This document shows, in pieces, positions 29,735 to 37,434 of a stretch of 42,148 nt of DNA (the first letter of the stretch is position 1; the number at the start of each line of letters is the position of its first letter). Origin of the DNA: an uncultured Zetaproteobacteria bacterium. GTDB lineage: Bacteria > Pseudomonadota > Zetaproteobacteria > Mariprofundales > Mariprofundaceae. The position numbers and the translations under genes are program-made. The notes below the pieces were generated by a model. The model searched no databases. It was not told the origin of the DNA and saw only the letters and a program-made list of their open reading frames with translations. The stretch is from assembly GCA_947311495.1 (NCBI GenBank), contig CAMZLG010000008.1:1-42148 (forward strand), read 5' to 3'.

Positions 29735-30046
29735 ATGGAAATGATACCGCAAGAACAAATACAAACCGCAAGCGAAGGTCTTAAAGCGATTGCCCACGAA
29801 GTGCGTTTATCCGTGCTTTGTCATTTGATGAATGGTCCGATGTGTGTTCATGATTTGATTGAAAAAACAGGCTCATCACAATCCAACTTATCCCAGCATT
29901 TATCCAAGATGCGAATGATGGGGATATTAAATAATGAGAAGAAGGGGCAGCAAGTGTATTATAGCATTGCCAACCCAGATTTTGAAAAGCTGCTTGAAGC
30001 ATTGCAAGGCATTTATTGCTCTGATGTTTGCGTGAAGCCTAAGTAA
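29735..30046 (+). CDS. ArsR-family HTH regulator, BigR/SqrR-like
   Basis: wHTH SSQSNLSQHLSKMRMMGILNNEKKGQQVYYSI; Cys29 and Cys95 in positions resembling the BigR/SqrR thiol pair. Confidence 0.85.
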   Translation: MEMIPQEQIQTASEGLKAIAHEVRLSVLCHLMNGPMCVHDLIEKTGSSQSNLSQHLSKMRMMGILNNEKKGQQVYYSIANPDFEKLLEALQGIYCSDVCVKPK

Positions 30047-30088
30047 TTACCAATTTATAAATAGATAAGATAAAAGAGAGGAAAGAAG

Positions 30089-30304
30089 ATGTCAGTAGAA
30101 CGTATTATTCATATTGTAGCAGGATTTTTCATTGTGTTATCCGTCGTGTTATCAGGCGCACCACTTGGTGAACCAACATGGTTGTGGTTCACACTTTTTG
30201 TGGGTGTGAATTTGTTTCAATCGGGTATCACGCAGTGGTGCTTGATGGGCATTATCTTGAAGAAGCTTGGGCTTAAATCTGAATCAGCTTGTAAAACCTG
30301 CTAA
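30089..30304 (+). CDS. DUF2892/YgaP-TM-like small membrane protein ending in CKTC
   Basis: Two TM helices; MSVERIIHIVAGFFIVLSVVLS; C-terminal CxxC. Confidence 0.75.
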   Translation: MSVERIIHIVAGFFIVLSVVLSGAPLGEPTWLWFTLFVGVNLFQSGITQWCLMGIILKKLGLKSESACKTC

Positions 30305-30306
30305 TC

Positions 30307-30702
30307 ATGGCATGGGTTCAAGAAAATATCGTAACGGTTCTCATCCTGCTGATTGTGGCATGGATGGTGTGGACAAAGGTGGTAAGACCAAAAATGTTAG
30401 GCATTAAAAAGATGACAGCAGGGGCTTACCCCGACTTTAAAGAAGAGCATAGCTTGGTGGATGTGCGCTCAACAGGCGAATGGAATGGCGGTCATCCTGC
30501 CAATGCGATTCATATTCCCCTCAATGAGTTTGAGCAAAAAATGAATAAAATACCCAAAGATAAACCGCTGATTTTGATTTGTGCATCAGGTATGCGCTCA
30601 TCCATGGCGGCAACCATGGCTGCAAAAGCTGGTTATCAAGATGTGTATAATTTTGCAGGTGGTTTTGGCAGTTGGTGTGCTGCACAGCTACCGCGCAAGT
30701 AA
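30307..30702 (+). CDS. Membrane-anchored rhodanese
   Basis: N-terminal TM; VDVRSTGEWNGGHPANAIHIPL; active loop CASGMRS. Confidence 0.88.
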   Translation: MAWVQENIVTVLILLIVAWMVWTKVVRPKMLGIKKMTAGAYPDFKEEHSLVDVRSTGEWNGGHPANAIHIPLNEFEQKMNKIPKDKPLILICASGMRSSMAATMAAKAGYQDVYNFAGGFGSWCAAQLPRK

Positions 30703-30713
30703 AAGGAGTGTTT

Positions 30714-31106
30714 ATGTTTAAATATGTCATGGTACTGATGGTTGGTCTTGGTTTGGTTGCGTGTGACAGTACGCCGCCTGAAGGTTCATCACTGGCAACA
30801 GTTGAGCAAGCGCATGAGGTTCTTCTCAAAGGGCAGAAAGCAGAACCATTTTTGTTTTTGGATGTGCGCACACCAGGTGAATACAAATCTGGGCATGTTC
30901 CAGGGGCTAAAAACATTCCCGTCCAAGCATTGGCGGAACATTTAGCTGAAGTACCTAAGGATAAAAAGGTGTTTGTATATTGTGAGTCAGGCGTTAGGTC
31001 TACGCGGGCAACACAAACACTTGTGGATGCAGGGTTTAAAAACATCATTAATATGAAGGCAAGTATGCGCGGTTGGCGTAATGCGGGTTTTGAAACTGAA
31101 CGATAA
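30714..31106 (+). CDS. Rhodanese lipoprotein
   Basis: AAAAGGAG RBS then ATG at 30714; lipobox LVAC; active loop CESGVRS. Confidence 0.87.
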   Translation: MFKYVMVLMVGLGLVACDSTPPEGSSLATVEQAHEVLLKGQKAEPFLFLDVRTPGEYKSGHVPGAKNIPVQALAEHLAEVPKDKKVFVYCESGVRSTRATQTLVDAGFKNIINMKASMRGWRNAGFETER

Positions 31107-31144
31107 AGTAAGAGTTATGACTTTATTATATTTGGATTGAACAT

Positions 31145-31171
31145 GAGCTGCTGCAAGGCAGCTCTTTTTTT
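31145..31171 (+). terminator. Rho-independent terminator of the arsR unit
   Basis: GAGCTGC-tgcaag-GCAGCTC followed by T7. Confidence 0.85.
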
Positions 31172-31196
31172 CTTAAAACCGTAAAACTAACGCGGT

Positions 31197-31234
31197 TATA
31201 AATTAGAATATTAGCTATTGCTAATTTATATAAT
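31197..31234 (+). promoter_or_regulatory. Putative operator 2 and -10 TATAAT upstream of second rhodanese unit
   Basis: Perfect ATTAGC-TATT-GCTAAT (31210-31225) nested in TATAAATTAG...CTAATTTATA (31197-31206/31221-31230); TATAAT 31229-31234. Confidence 0.68.
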
Positions 31235-31277
31235 AGAGTTAAGCTTCGCACTCAGTCACTTAAATAAGGAGCTATAA

Positions 31278-31589
31278 ATGGAAATTTCAACACCAGATTT
31301 TTATGAAAAAGTTAAAATGAAAGACTTCGACCATTGGGTTGATGTACGTACAGCAGAAGAGTTTGCAGCAGTTCGCGCTGACTCGGAGCACGTTAAGCAT
31401 CACCCGCTTGATCAAATTGTATCATTAGACTTGCCTAAAGACGCAGTGATTTATTTGTCGTGCCGTTCAGGTGCGCGTTCAGGGCAGGCGCAAGCATTTA
31501 TGTTGCAAAACGGATATACCAATGTAACCAATGTTGCAGGTGGTATTATGGCATGGGAAGCGGCAGGCTTTCCAACTACACAAGGATAA
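31278..31589 (+). CDS. Cytoplasmic single-domain rhodanese
   Basis: HWVDVRTAEEFAAVRAD; active loop CRSGARS; no signal peptide. Confidence 0.88.
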   Translation: MEISTPDFYEKVKMKDFDHWVDVRTAEEFAAVRADSEHVKHHPLDQIVSLDLPKDAVIYLSCRSGARSGQAQAFMLQNGYTNVTNVAGGIMAWEAAGFPTTQG

Positions 31590-31601
31590 GAGGAATAACC
31601 A

Positions 31602-32018
31602 ATGAAAAAACAACTACAAATCATCATTGCAGCAGCAATGTTAACATTCTCAGGGCAGGCTATTGCATGTGGTATGGGCGAAGTGACAGATGCGGGATAT
31701 GAAAACGCATCATTAGCCCACGCTTACAAACACTGGAGCCAAGGTAAACATACAAAAATACCATTTGTATTTGTTGATGTGCGCACGCCAGAAGAATTTA
31801 AAGCAGGTCACGTACCTGGTGCAGTAAATATTCCAGTTTCTGAAATTGGAGACCGTTTGAATGAAGTGCCTAAAGATAAACAAGTGTATGTGTATTGCCG
31901 TTCTGGTAAACGTGCTGCTAAAGCCTCAACCGTTTTGGCGAAAGCAGGGTTTAATGTGGAAAACATCCCAGAAAGTATGCAAGGTTGGAAAGCAGCGGGT
32001 TACCCAATCGCAAAATAA
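31602..32018 (+). CDS. Periplasmic rhodanese
   Basis: Sec signal MKKQLQIIIAAAMLTFSGQAIA; VDVRTPEEFKAGHVPGAVNIPV; active loop CRSGKRA. Confidence 0.88.
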   Translation: MKKQLQIIIAAAMLTFSGQAIACGMGEVTDAGYENASLAHAYKHWSQGKHTKIPFVFVDVRTPEEFKAGHVPGAVNIPVSEIGDRLNEVPKDKQVYVYCRSGKRAAKASTVLAKAGFNVENIPESMQGWKAAGYPIAK

Positions 32019-32022
32019 TCAC

Positions 32023-32056
32023 AAGGCAGCCTGCATCTCGTAGGCTGCCTTTTTTC
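32023..32056 (+). terminator. Rho-independent terminator/attenuator
   Basis: AAGGCAGCCT-loop-AGGCTGCCTT followed by T-tract. Confidence 0.8.
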
Positions 32057-32081
32057 AGCAACATAACATAAGGAGAACATC

Positions 32082-32765
32082 ATGATTTTCAGACAGTTAT
32101 TTGACGAAGCAACATGGACTTATACTTATATTGTAGCCGATGAAACAACAAAAGAAGCTTTGATTATTGATGCTGTGCTTGAAAAAGTAGAGCGCGACCT
32201 ACTGTTAATAAAAGAGCTTGGGTTAACGTTGAAATATGCTGTGGACACCCATGTTCATGCGGATCATACGACGGGTGCAGGCTTGTTGCGTGAGCGCACG
32301 GGTTGTCAAACAGGTGTTGCAGCTTCTGAAGGTGTATCATGTGCTGATATGGCTTTGAAAGAGGGTGACAGCCTTCAATTTGGTGAGTATGCACTTCAGG
32401 TTTTAGAAACACCTGGGCATACATCAGGCTGTCTAAGCTTTGTTTGCGAAGATAAAGTGTTTACAGGTGATGCCTTGTTTATCCGTGGCTGTGGTCGCAC
32501 AGACTTTCAAGCAGGTGACGCAGACACACTATATACTTCAATCACAGAGAAGTTATTTATACTTTCTGATGAAACCACTGTTTATCCAGGGCATGACTAT
32601 AAGGGTATGATGCTTTCCACCATTGCGGAGGAAAAAACGCACAATCCGAGAGTGAACTTGGGTAGAGAAGGGTTTGTGGATTTGATGAACAACCTTAATC
32701 TAGCCATGCCCAAACGTATTCACGAAGCCGTGCCTGCCAATCAAAAGTGTGGGTTAGATACTTAA
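32082..32765 (+). CDS. ETHE1-like persulfide dioxygenase (metallo-beta-lactamase fold)
   Basis: DTHVHADHTTGAGLLRE, ETPGHTSGCLSF, CGRTDFQAGDADTLY, VYPGHDYKG. Confidence 0.88.
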   Translation: MIFRQLFDEATWTYTYIVADETTKEALIIDAVLEKVERDLLLIKELGLTLKYAVDTHVHADHTTGAGLLRERTGCQTGVAASEGVSCADMALKEGDSLQFGEYALQVLETPGHTSGCLSFVCEDKVFTGDALFIRGCGRTDFQAGDADTLYTSITEKLFILSDETTVYPGHDYKGMMLSTIAEEKTHNPRVNLGREGFVDLMNNLNLAMPKRIHEAVPANQKCGLDT

Positions 32766-32772
32766 ACAAGTC

Positions 32773-32797
32773 AAAGCCTCTTTCGGGAGGCTTTTTC
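32773..32797 (+). terminator. Rho-independent terminator/attenuator
   Basis: AAGCCTC-tttcgg-GAGGCTT followed by T-tract. Confidence 0.75.
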
Positions 32798-32842
32798 AGT
32801 GGCAACTTTTTTATGAAACAAGCAGGTCAAGGAGTTGAATAA

Positions 32843-33640
32843 GTGGAAATCATGATGGTGATGGGTTTAATAAGTGCGGTATTGATGGGCATAACACTGG
32901 GTGTGTTTGGCGCGGGTGGTTCGATTCTTACCGTACCCATTCTTGTGTTTCTCATGGGTGTATCTGCATCTGAAGCCACGGCATATTCATTGTTTATTGT
33001 TGGTGTGACAGCCGTGTTTGGCGCATACACTTACTACAAACAAGACCTAATTCAATTTAGAATTGGTTTTGTGTTTGCCATACCTGCTTTTGTCGGCGTT
33101 TATGCGGTTCGTCTATTCCTTATGCCAGCTCTGCCTGAGCATATTGCAAGTATTGGCAGTTATGACTTGAGCAAAGATGCCTTGGTGCTGATTGTTTTTT
33201 CACTCATTATGATTATGGCGGCGTATGCCATGATTAAACCATCTAAAGTTCAAACCTCTGATGAACCCAAAGCATTAAACTATCCTTTGATTGCGATTGA
33301 AGGACTTATTGTCGGCGCAGTCACAGGTTTTGTCGGTGCTGGCGGTGGTTTCTTGATTATCCCTGCTTTGGTGATTCTTGCTGGCTTGAATATGAAACAA
33401 GCTGTGGGCACATCATTGATGATTATTGCCTTTAAATCATTATTGGGTTTTGCGGGTGATATTCAGGCTGGTTTGGTGGTAGACTGGATTTTATTGTTTG
33501 AAATTGTTGGGTTATCCATCATTGGTGTGTTGATTGGTGAGCGCGTTGCTCGAAAAGTGGATGGCAACAAGCTTAAACCTGCATTTGGCTATTTTGTCTT
33601 ACTGATGGGGCTAGCCATTTTAGTGAGAGAAGTGGTGTGA
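32843..33640 (+). CDS. TauE/SafE sulfite exporter-like permease
   Basis: GVFGAGGSILTVPILVFLMGVSASEATAYSL and GFVGAGGGFLIIPALVILAGLNMKQAVGTSL repeat motifs. Confidence 0.87.
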   Translation: MEIMMVMGLISAVLMGITLGVFGAGGSILTVPILVFLMGVSASEATAYSLFIVGVTAVFGAYTYYKQDLIQFRIGFVFAIPAFVGVYAVRLFLMPALPEHIASIGSYDLSKDALVLIVFSLIMIMAAYAMIKPSKVQTSDEPKALNYPLIAIEGLIVGAVTGFVGAGGGFLIIPALVILAGLNMKQAVGTSLMIIAFKSLLGFAGDIQAGLVVDWILLFEIVGLSIIGVLIGERVARKVDGNKLKPAFGYFVLLMGLAILVREVV

Positions 33641-33681
33641 GAACAAGAAGAAACAAAAATGATTAAAGTTAAGGAGTCATT

Positions 33682-34068
33682 ATGCGTTTGAAAGCAGTTT
33701 TTGAAGGGGGAAGCCGTTTTACGGTTGCCTGCCGTTCACACAGTATCACGATTGACCAACCCCAAGGTAACGGTGGGGAAGATATGGGTATGACACCTCC
33801 TGAAATCATGGCAAGTTCCTTGGCAAGTTGCATTGGTTTTTATATTGCGCGCTATTGTGAACAAGCCAAGATTGATGCTACTGGTTTGGCGGTGTCTTGT
33901 GATTGGCAGGTGGGTGGTCAGCCCAAACATATGCAAAGCTTTGATGTGCAAGTGGAGTTACCCCATTTGCCTGAGAAACGCCGCAAAGCCATTGAAAAGG
34001 TGGCTGAAAGTTGCTTGATTCATGCAACACTTGGGCAATCTCCAGAAGTGAGTATTACTCTATCTTAA
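33682..34068 (+). CDS. OsmC-family protein
   Basis: PPEIMASSLASCIGFYIARYCEQAKID; VAESCLIHATLGQSPEVSI. Confidence 0.85.
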   Translation: MRLKAVFEGGSRFTVACRSHSITIDQPQGNGGEDMGMTPPEIMASSLASCIGFYIARYCEQAKIDATGLAVSCDWQVGGQPKHMQSFDVQVELPHLPEKRRKAIEKVAESCLIHATLGQSPEVSITLS

Positions 34069-34640
34069 GCATCCAACTTCTTTGGTTATACACGCTAGCG
34101 TTTGCATTGCTGCATAGCTTGATGGCGACCAATAGCGTCAAAGCCAAACTTTACGCCAAAGGTTTGGCAACACATCATTACCGTTTATTTTATTCCGTGT
34201 TTGGCATTACTACCACAGCACTTTGGCTGTGGGCAATTTACCAGCTTGTTGATGCACCTTTGTACCAAGTTGATGGTTTTATGGTTTATATCCTATATGC
34301 CACGCAAATCGTGGGTTTGATGATTGCGATGGCAGCATTGATACCCATTGATGGTGCAGTGTTCCTTGGTTTAAGAAAAGCAGAGCAAAGCAGCGACCCA
34401 TTTATTGTGCAAGGTGTGTTTAGGTATGTTCGACACCCGATGTATGCAGGGCTCATGTTGGTGTTGTTGGCAAAACCTGAGCAAACAGAAATCGGTCTTC
34501 ATTCTGCCCTGGCAGTAAGCTTGTATTTTATTATAGGTTCAAAACTAGAAGAAAAACGAATGCTTGCAGAGCATCCCAGTTATGCTGAATATCAGCAGCG
34601 TGTGGGTGCATTTATACCCAAACTGTTTTCACGGAGTTAA
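34011..34640 (+). CDS. NnrU/isoprenylcysteine-methyltransferase-family membrane protein (MddA-like); start uncertain
   Basis: Multi-TM; GVFRYVRHPMYAGLML and EEKRMLAEHPSYAEYQQRV typical of the ICMT/NnrU fold. True start probably lies after the overlap with OsmC. Confidence 0.72.
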   Translation: MLDSCNTWAISRSEYYSILSIQLLWLYTLAFALLHSLMATNSVKAKLYAKGLATHHYRLFYSVFGITTTALWLWAIYQLVDAPLYQVDGFMVYILYATQIVGLMIAMAALIPIDGAVFLGLRKAEQSSDPFIVQGVFRYVRHPMYAGLMLVLLAKPEQTEIGLHSALAVSLYFIIGSKLEEKRMLAEHPSYAEYQQRVGAFIPKLFSRS

Positions 34641-34642
34641 TC

Positions 34643-35233
34643 ATGCCAGATTGGGAAAGTTTATATCAAGCGCAGGACATAGGTTGGGATAGGGGAGAGA
34701 CTAGCCCTGCATTATTAACCTTTATAGAGAAGGGTGCGCTTGATGATGCTAAAACTGTACTCATCCCTGGTTGCGGGCGCGGTTATGAAGTCGTGGAACT
34801 GGCGCGGCGTGGCTTTGCAGTGACAGCCTTGGATTTAGCACCCTCAGCCGTGACACATCTCAAACAAACACTTGAAACAGAAGGTTTAAGTGCTGATGTG
34901 ATTTGTACGGATATTTTTGAATATCGTACGCCCCAAGCTTTTGATGTTGTCTATGAGCAGACTTGCCTGTGTGCGATTGAACCATCCGAGCGAGAAGTAT
35001 ATGCGGCTAAGGTTTACGAATGGTTAAAACCCAAAGGAAAGTTGTTATTGAATATGATGCAAACAGGGGATGTTGGTGGACCACCATTTCACTGCGATTT
35101 CATGGATATGAAGAAGCTGTTTGCAGAAGACAGATGGACTTGGCAACAAGAGCCACCATTTATGACGGGGAGAGGTAAAGAACGCATATCACCACGCTTT
35201 GAGTTGGGTTATGTTTTGGAGAAGAAAATATGA
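34643..35233 (+). CDS. TPMT/TMT-family thiol S-methyltransferase
   Basis: DWESLYQAQDIGWDRGETSPAL; VLIPGCGRGYEVVELARRGFAVTALDLAPSAV; GGPPFHCDF. Confidence 0.85.
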   Translation: MPDWESLYQAQDIGWDRGETSPALLTFIEKGALDDAKTVLIPGCGRGYEVVELARRGFAVTALDLAPSAVTHLKQTLETEGLSADVICTDIFEYRTPQAFDVVYEQTCLCAIEPSEREVYAAKVYEWLKPKGKLLLNMMQTGDVGGPPFHCDFMDMKKLFAEDRWTWQQEPPFMTGRGKERISPRFELGYVLEKKI

Positions 35234-35445
35234 AAGAGTTTATCAAAGGTTTACCTTATCTCATTTTAATCATCATGAGCATTTTTATGGCATTCGCACC
35301 TTTCCAACCTGAACCACATTTGGTGCAGAAGTTTGATATGTTAATGGCTGGCAACCTTACCAAACCATTGGATATGTTTGATGTAGTTTGGCATTTATTG
35401 CCTGTTGGTTTATTGATTGCCAAGTTTCTTTTATCGAAGAAGTAA
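35230..35445 (+). CDS. Small two-helix membrane protein, unknown function
   Basis: ATGA-type overlap with the preceding gene; two hydrophobic stretches. Confidence 0.6.
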   Translation: MKEFIKGLPYLILIIMSIFMAFAPFQPEPHLVQKFDMLMAGNLTKPLDMFDVVWHLLPVGLLIAKFLLSKK

Positions 35446-35574
35446 CTCGTTTGCTTTAGGCGACACATCAACCAACCGATACTGAAAATCTTGAAAGTTC
35501 TCGCAATCACATAGCCCTATTTTTTACTTTTCATTGATTTATCTTTTAAGTCACTGTTGAGTGTAGCCTACATA

Positions 35575-35601
35575 GTAGACTTAGGTATACTAATAGTCTA
35601 C
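35575..35601. promoter_or_regulatory. Palindromic operator upstream of TetR-family gene
   Basis: GTAGACT-N13-AGTCTAC, with GTATAC near the centre, ending 21 bp before ATG at 35623. Confidence 0.65.
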
Positions 35602-35622
35602 GGTTCACTTAGTGGAGAATAC

Positions 35623-36213
35623 ATGGCAACCCAAGAAGAAAGACGCAGGCTAACCAAACAAACGATTATCAAAGCTGCTGCCAAACTGTTTAAAAAGCAG
35701 GGTTTTGAACACACATCAATCATGCAAGTTGTGAAAGAAGCCAATGTTGTAAAGGCAACATTTTACAAGCATTTCACCACCAAAGTAGACTTATTGCTGG
35801 TGATTGGACGAAAGGATGGCACAAAAGATGTCGCTGCCCTTATGCAAAAGGTAGAACAAGGTATGTCGCCGCTTGATGCGCTTCAAGCTTATTATATTGT
35901 GATGGTGCAATGGTTTGAGGCACACGCTTTTATTGCTGAAGATGTGATTCTTTCTGCAATCCGATTGCACAATCCACATTCCAATTTTCCAGAGCAAGTG
36001 GCTCACGATTTTACAAAACTGATGCTGAGCATCGCGCAAGAAAGAGGCGAGGTTAGCAAAAGTGTAAGTGTGTCCTCACAAGCCATTGTTGTGGGTGGAG
36101 TAGTCACTTTGGCAATCATTGATTGGAGCAAAGGAGCGAAGTCAATCACGTTAGAGCAAAGCATCCTTGAGTGTTTTGAGACAATTCTTTATGGGCTTAA
36201 ACCAAGTCAATAA
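35623..36213 (+). CDS. TetR-family transcriptional regulator
   Basis: IIKAAAKLFKKQGFEHTSIMQVVKEANVVKATFYKHFTTK HTH; start taken at MATQEERR. Confidence 0.87.
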   Translation: MATQEERRRLTKQTIIKAAAKLFKKQGFEHTSIMQVVKEANVVKATFYKHFTTKVDLLLVIGRKDGTKDVAALMQKVEQGMSPLDALQAYYIVMVQWFEAHAFIAEDVILSAIRLHNPHSNFPEQVAHDFTKLMLSIAQERGEVSKSVSVSSQAIVVGGVVTLAIIDWSKGAKSITLEQSILECFETILYGLKPSQ

Positions 36214-36233
36214 ATCGAAAAAACAAAAACTGT

Positions 36234-37385
36234 ATGAAAGGGGCGATGATGGATAATATTTATGGACAAGAAAACCCAATCGAATGCAAGATGGATAAAG
36301 ACAAGCTTCAACGAGTAAAAAAGGTGTTTCTTAAGCAGCAAGAGCAAGGTTTATTTCCCGGTGGTCAGCTTGTAGTGCGAAGGCATGGGCATGTTGCGCT
36401 TAATGTTTCATGTGGTGTTGCAAGAGGTTGGAATAATCGTGGTGGTGATGCTTTAGACGTGAAACAAGACACGCCTTTTCCTGTATATTCAACGGGAAAA
36501 CCAATGGCAGCAGTGATTATTACGATGTTAGAAAAAGAAGGTGTCTTGGATATACATACGCCGATTTGCAATATTTTGCCTGAGTTTTCAGGTATGGGCA
36601 GAGATGAAATCACGACATTGGATGTATTAACCCATAAAGCTGGAATTTTACTGCCAGACTTGATTCATAATCATACGATTTGGGCAAATACAGAAGAAGT
36701 TTGGGCATATTTACTCAAAACAAAACCGCTTTATCCGCGTGGCACGTTTGCCTATATGCCCGCAGAGTATGGGCTTATTCTTGACCAAATTGTAAGAAAA
36801 CTAACGGGGCAAAGCATAGCTCAAAAGCTTCGCTCATTGCTTGATAACTTGGGGATTCAAAATATGGGATTTGGTTTAAACCAACACAGTATTGATGATA
36901 TTGCTTGGTCATATTGGTTTGGCAAAGATAAATATATGATTGCAGGCATGGATGTTGCGGATAGGTTTGAAGAAAAGAACAATGACCGTGCTGTATTTGC
37001 AGCAGGAAACCCTGCGTTTAGTATGGTTGCTGATGCCGCATCGCTAGCGGCTTTTTATGAGTTTTTATTACACGGCAATGCTCAAATAGACAAGGCGTTG
37101 ATTGATAAATACACCACCAAACAAGTATCGGGCTGGAACAAAACCGTGAGTGCCTATTTATCATTGGGTAGAGGTTTTATGTTGGGCACTGTCACCCCGT
37201 CGTTTTACGGTTGGTGGGGTACAGGTGGCTTCTTTGGACATGCAGGTATATTCTCATCCTTAGCCTATGCCGACCACAAGACAGGTTTATCGGTTGCAAT
37301 CGTGACCAATGGTAATAAGAGCATTGGTGATTTCTTTTCGCGTTTTGTTAAATTAAGTCATGGTATTCGTGGCGCATGTAAGTAA
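36234..37385 (+). CDS. Beta-lactamase-fold serine hydrolase (class C/esterase-like)
   Basis: SxxK in VYSTGKPMAAV; EGVLDIHTPICNILPEFSG; LTHKAGI. Confidence 0.85.
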   Translation: MKGAMMDNIYGQENPIECKMDKDKLQRVKKVFLKQQEQGLFPGGQLVVRRHGHVALNVSCGVARGWNNRGGDALDVKQDTPFPVYSTGKPMAAVIITMLEKEGVLDIHTPICNILPEFSGMGRDEITTLDVLTHKAGILLPDLIHNHTIWANTEEVWAYLLKTKPLYPRGTFAYMPAEYGLILDQIVRKLTGQSIAQKLRSLLDNLGIQNMGFGLNQHSIDDIAWSYWFGKDKYMIAGMDVADRFEEKNNDRAVFAAGNPAFSMVADAASLAAFYEFLLHGNAQIDKALIDKYTTKQVSGWNKTVSAYLSLGRGFMLGTVTPSFYGWWGTGGFFGHAGIFSSLAYADHKTGLSVAIVTNGNKSIGDFFSRFVKLSHGIRGACK

Positions 37386-37434
37386 GTTAGTTTTTATAAC
37401 TTTTAAGTCAAAGCAAGGCTGTTAGCCTTACCGC

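Noticed and set aside
30672-30713. Upstream start for the lipoprotein rhodanese (MVCCTATAQVKGVF...)
   Set aside because: Overlaps the previous CDS and destroys the lipoprotein signal; ATG at 30714 has a good RBS and lipobox.
36234-37385. Antibiotic-resistance beta-lactamase
   Set aside because: SxxK is present but the overall sequence reads as a general class C-like serine hydrolase; no signal peptide and no evidence of resistance function.
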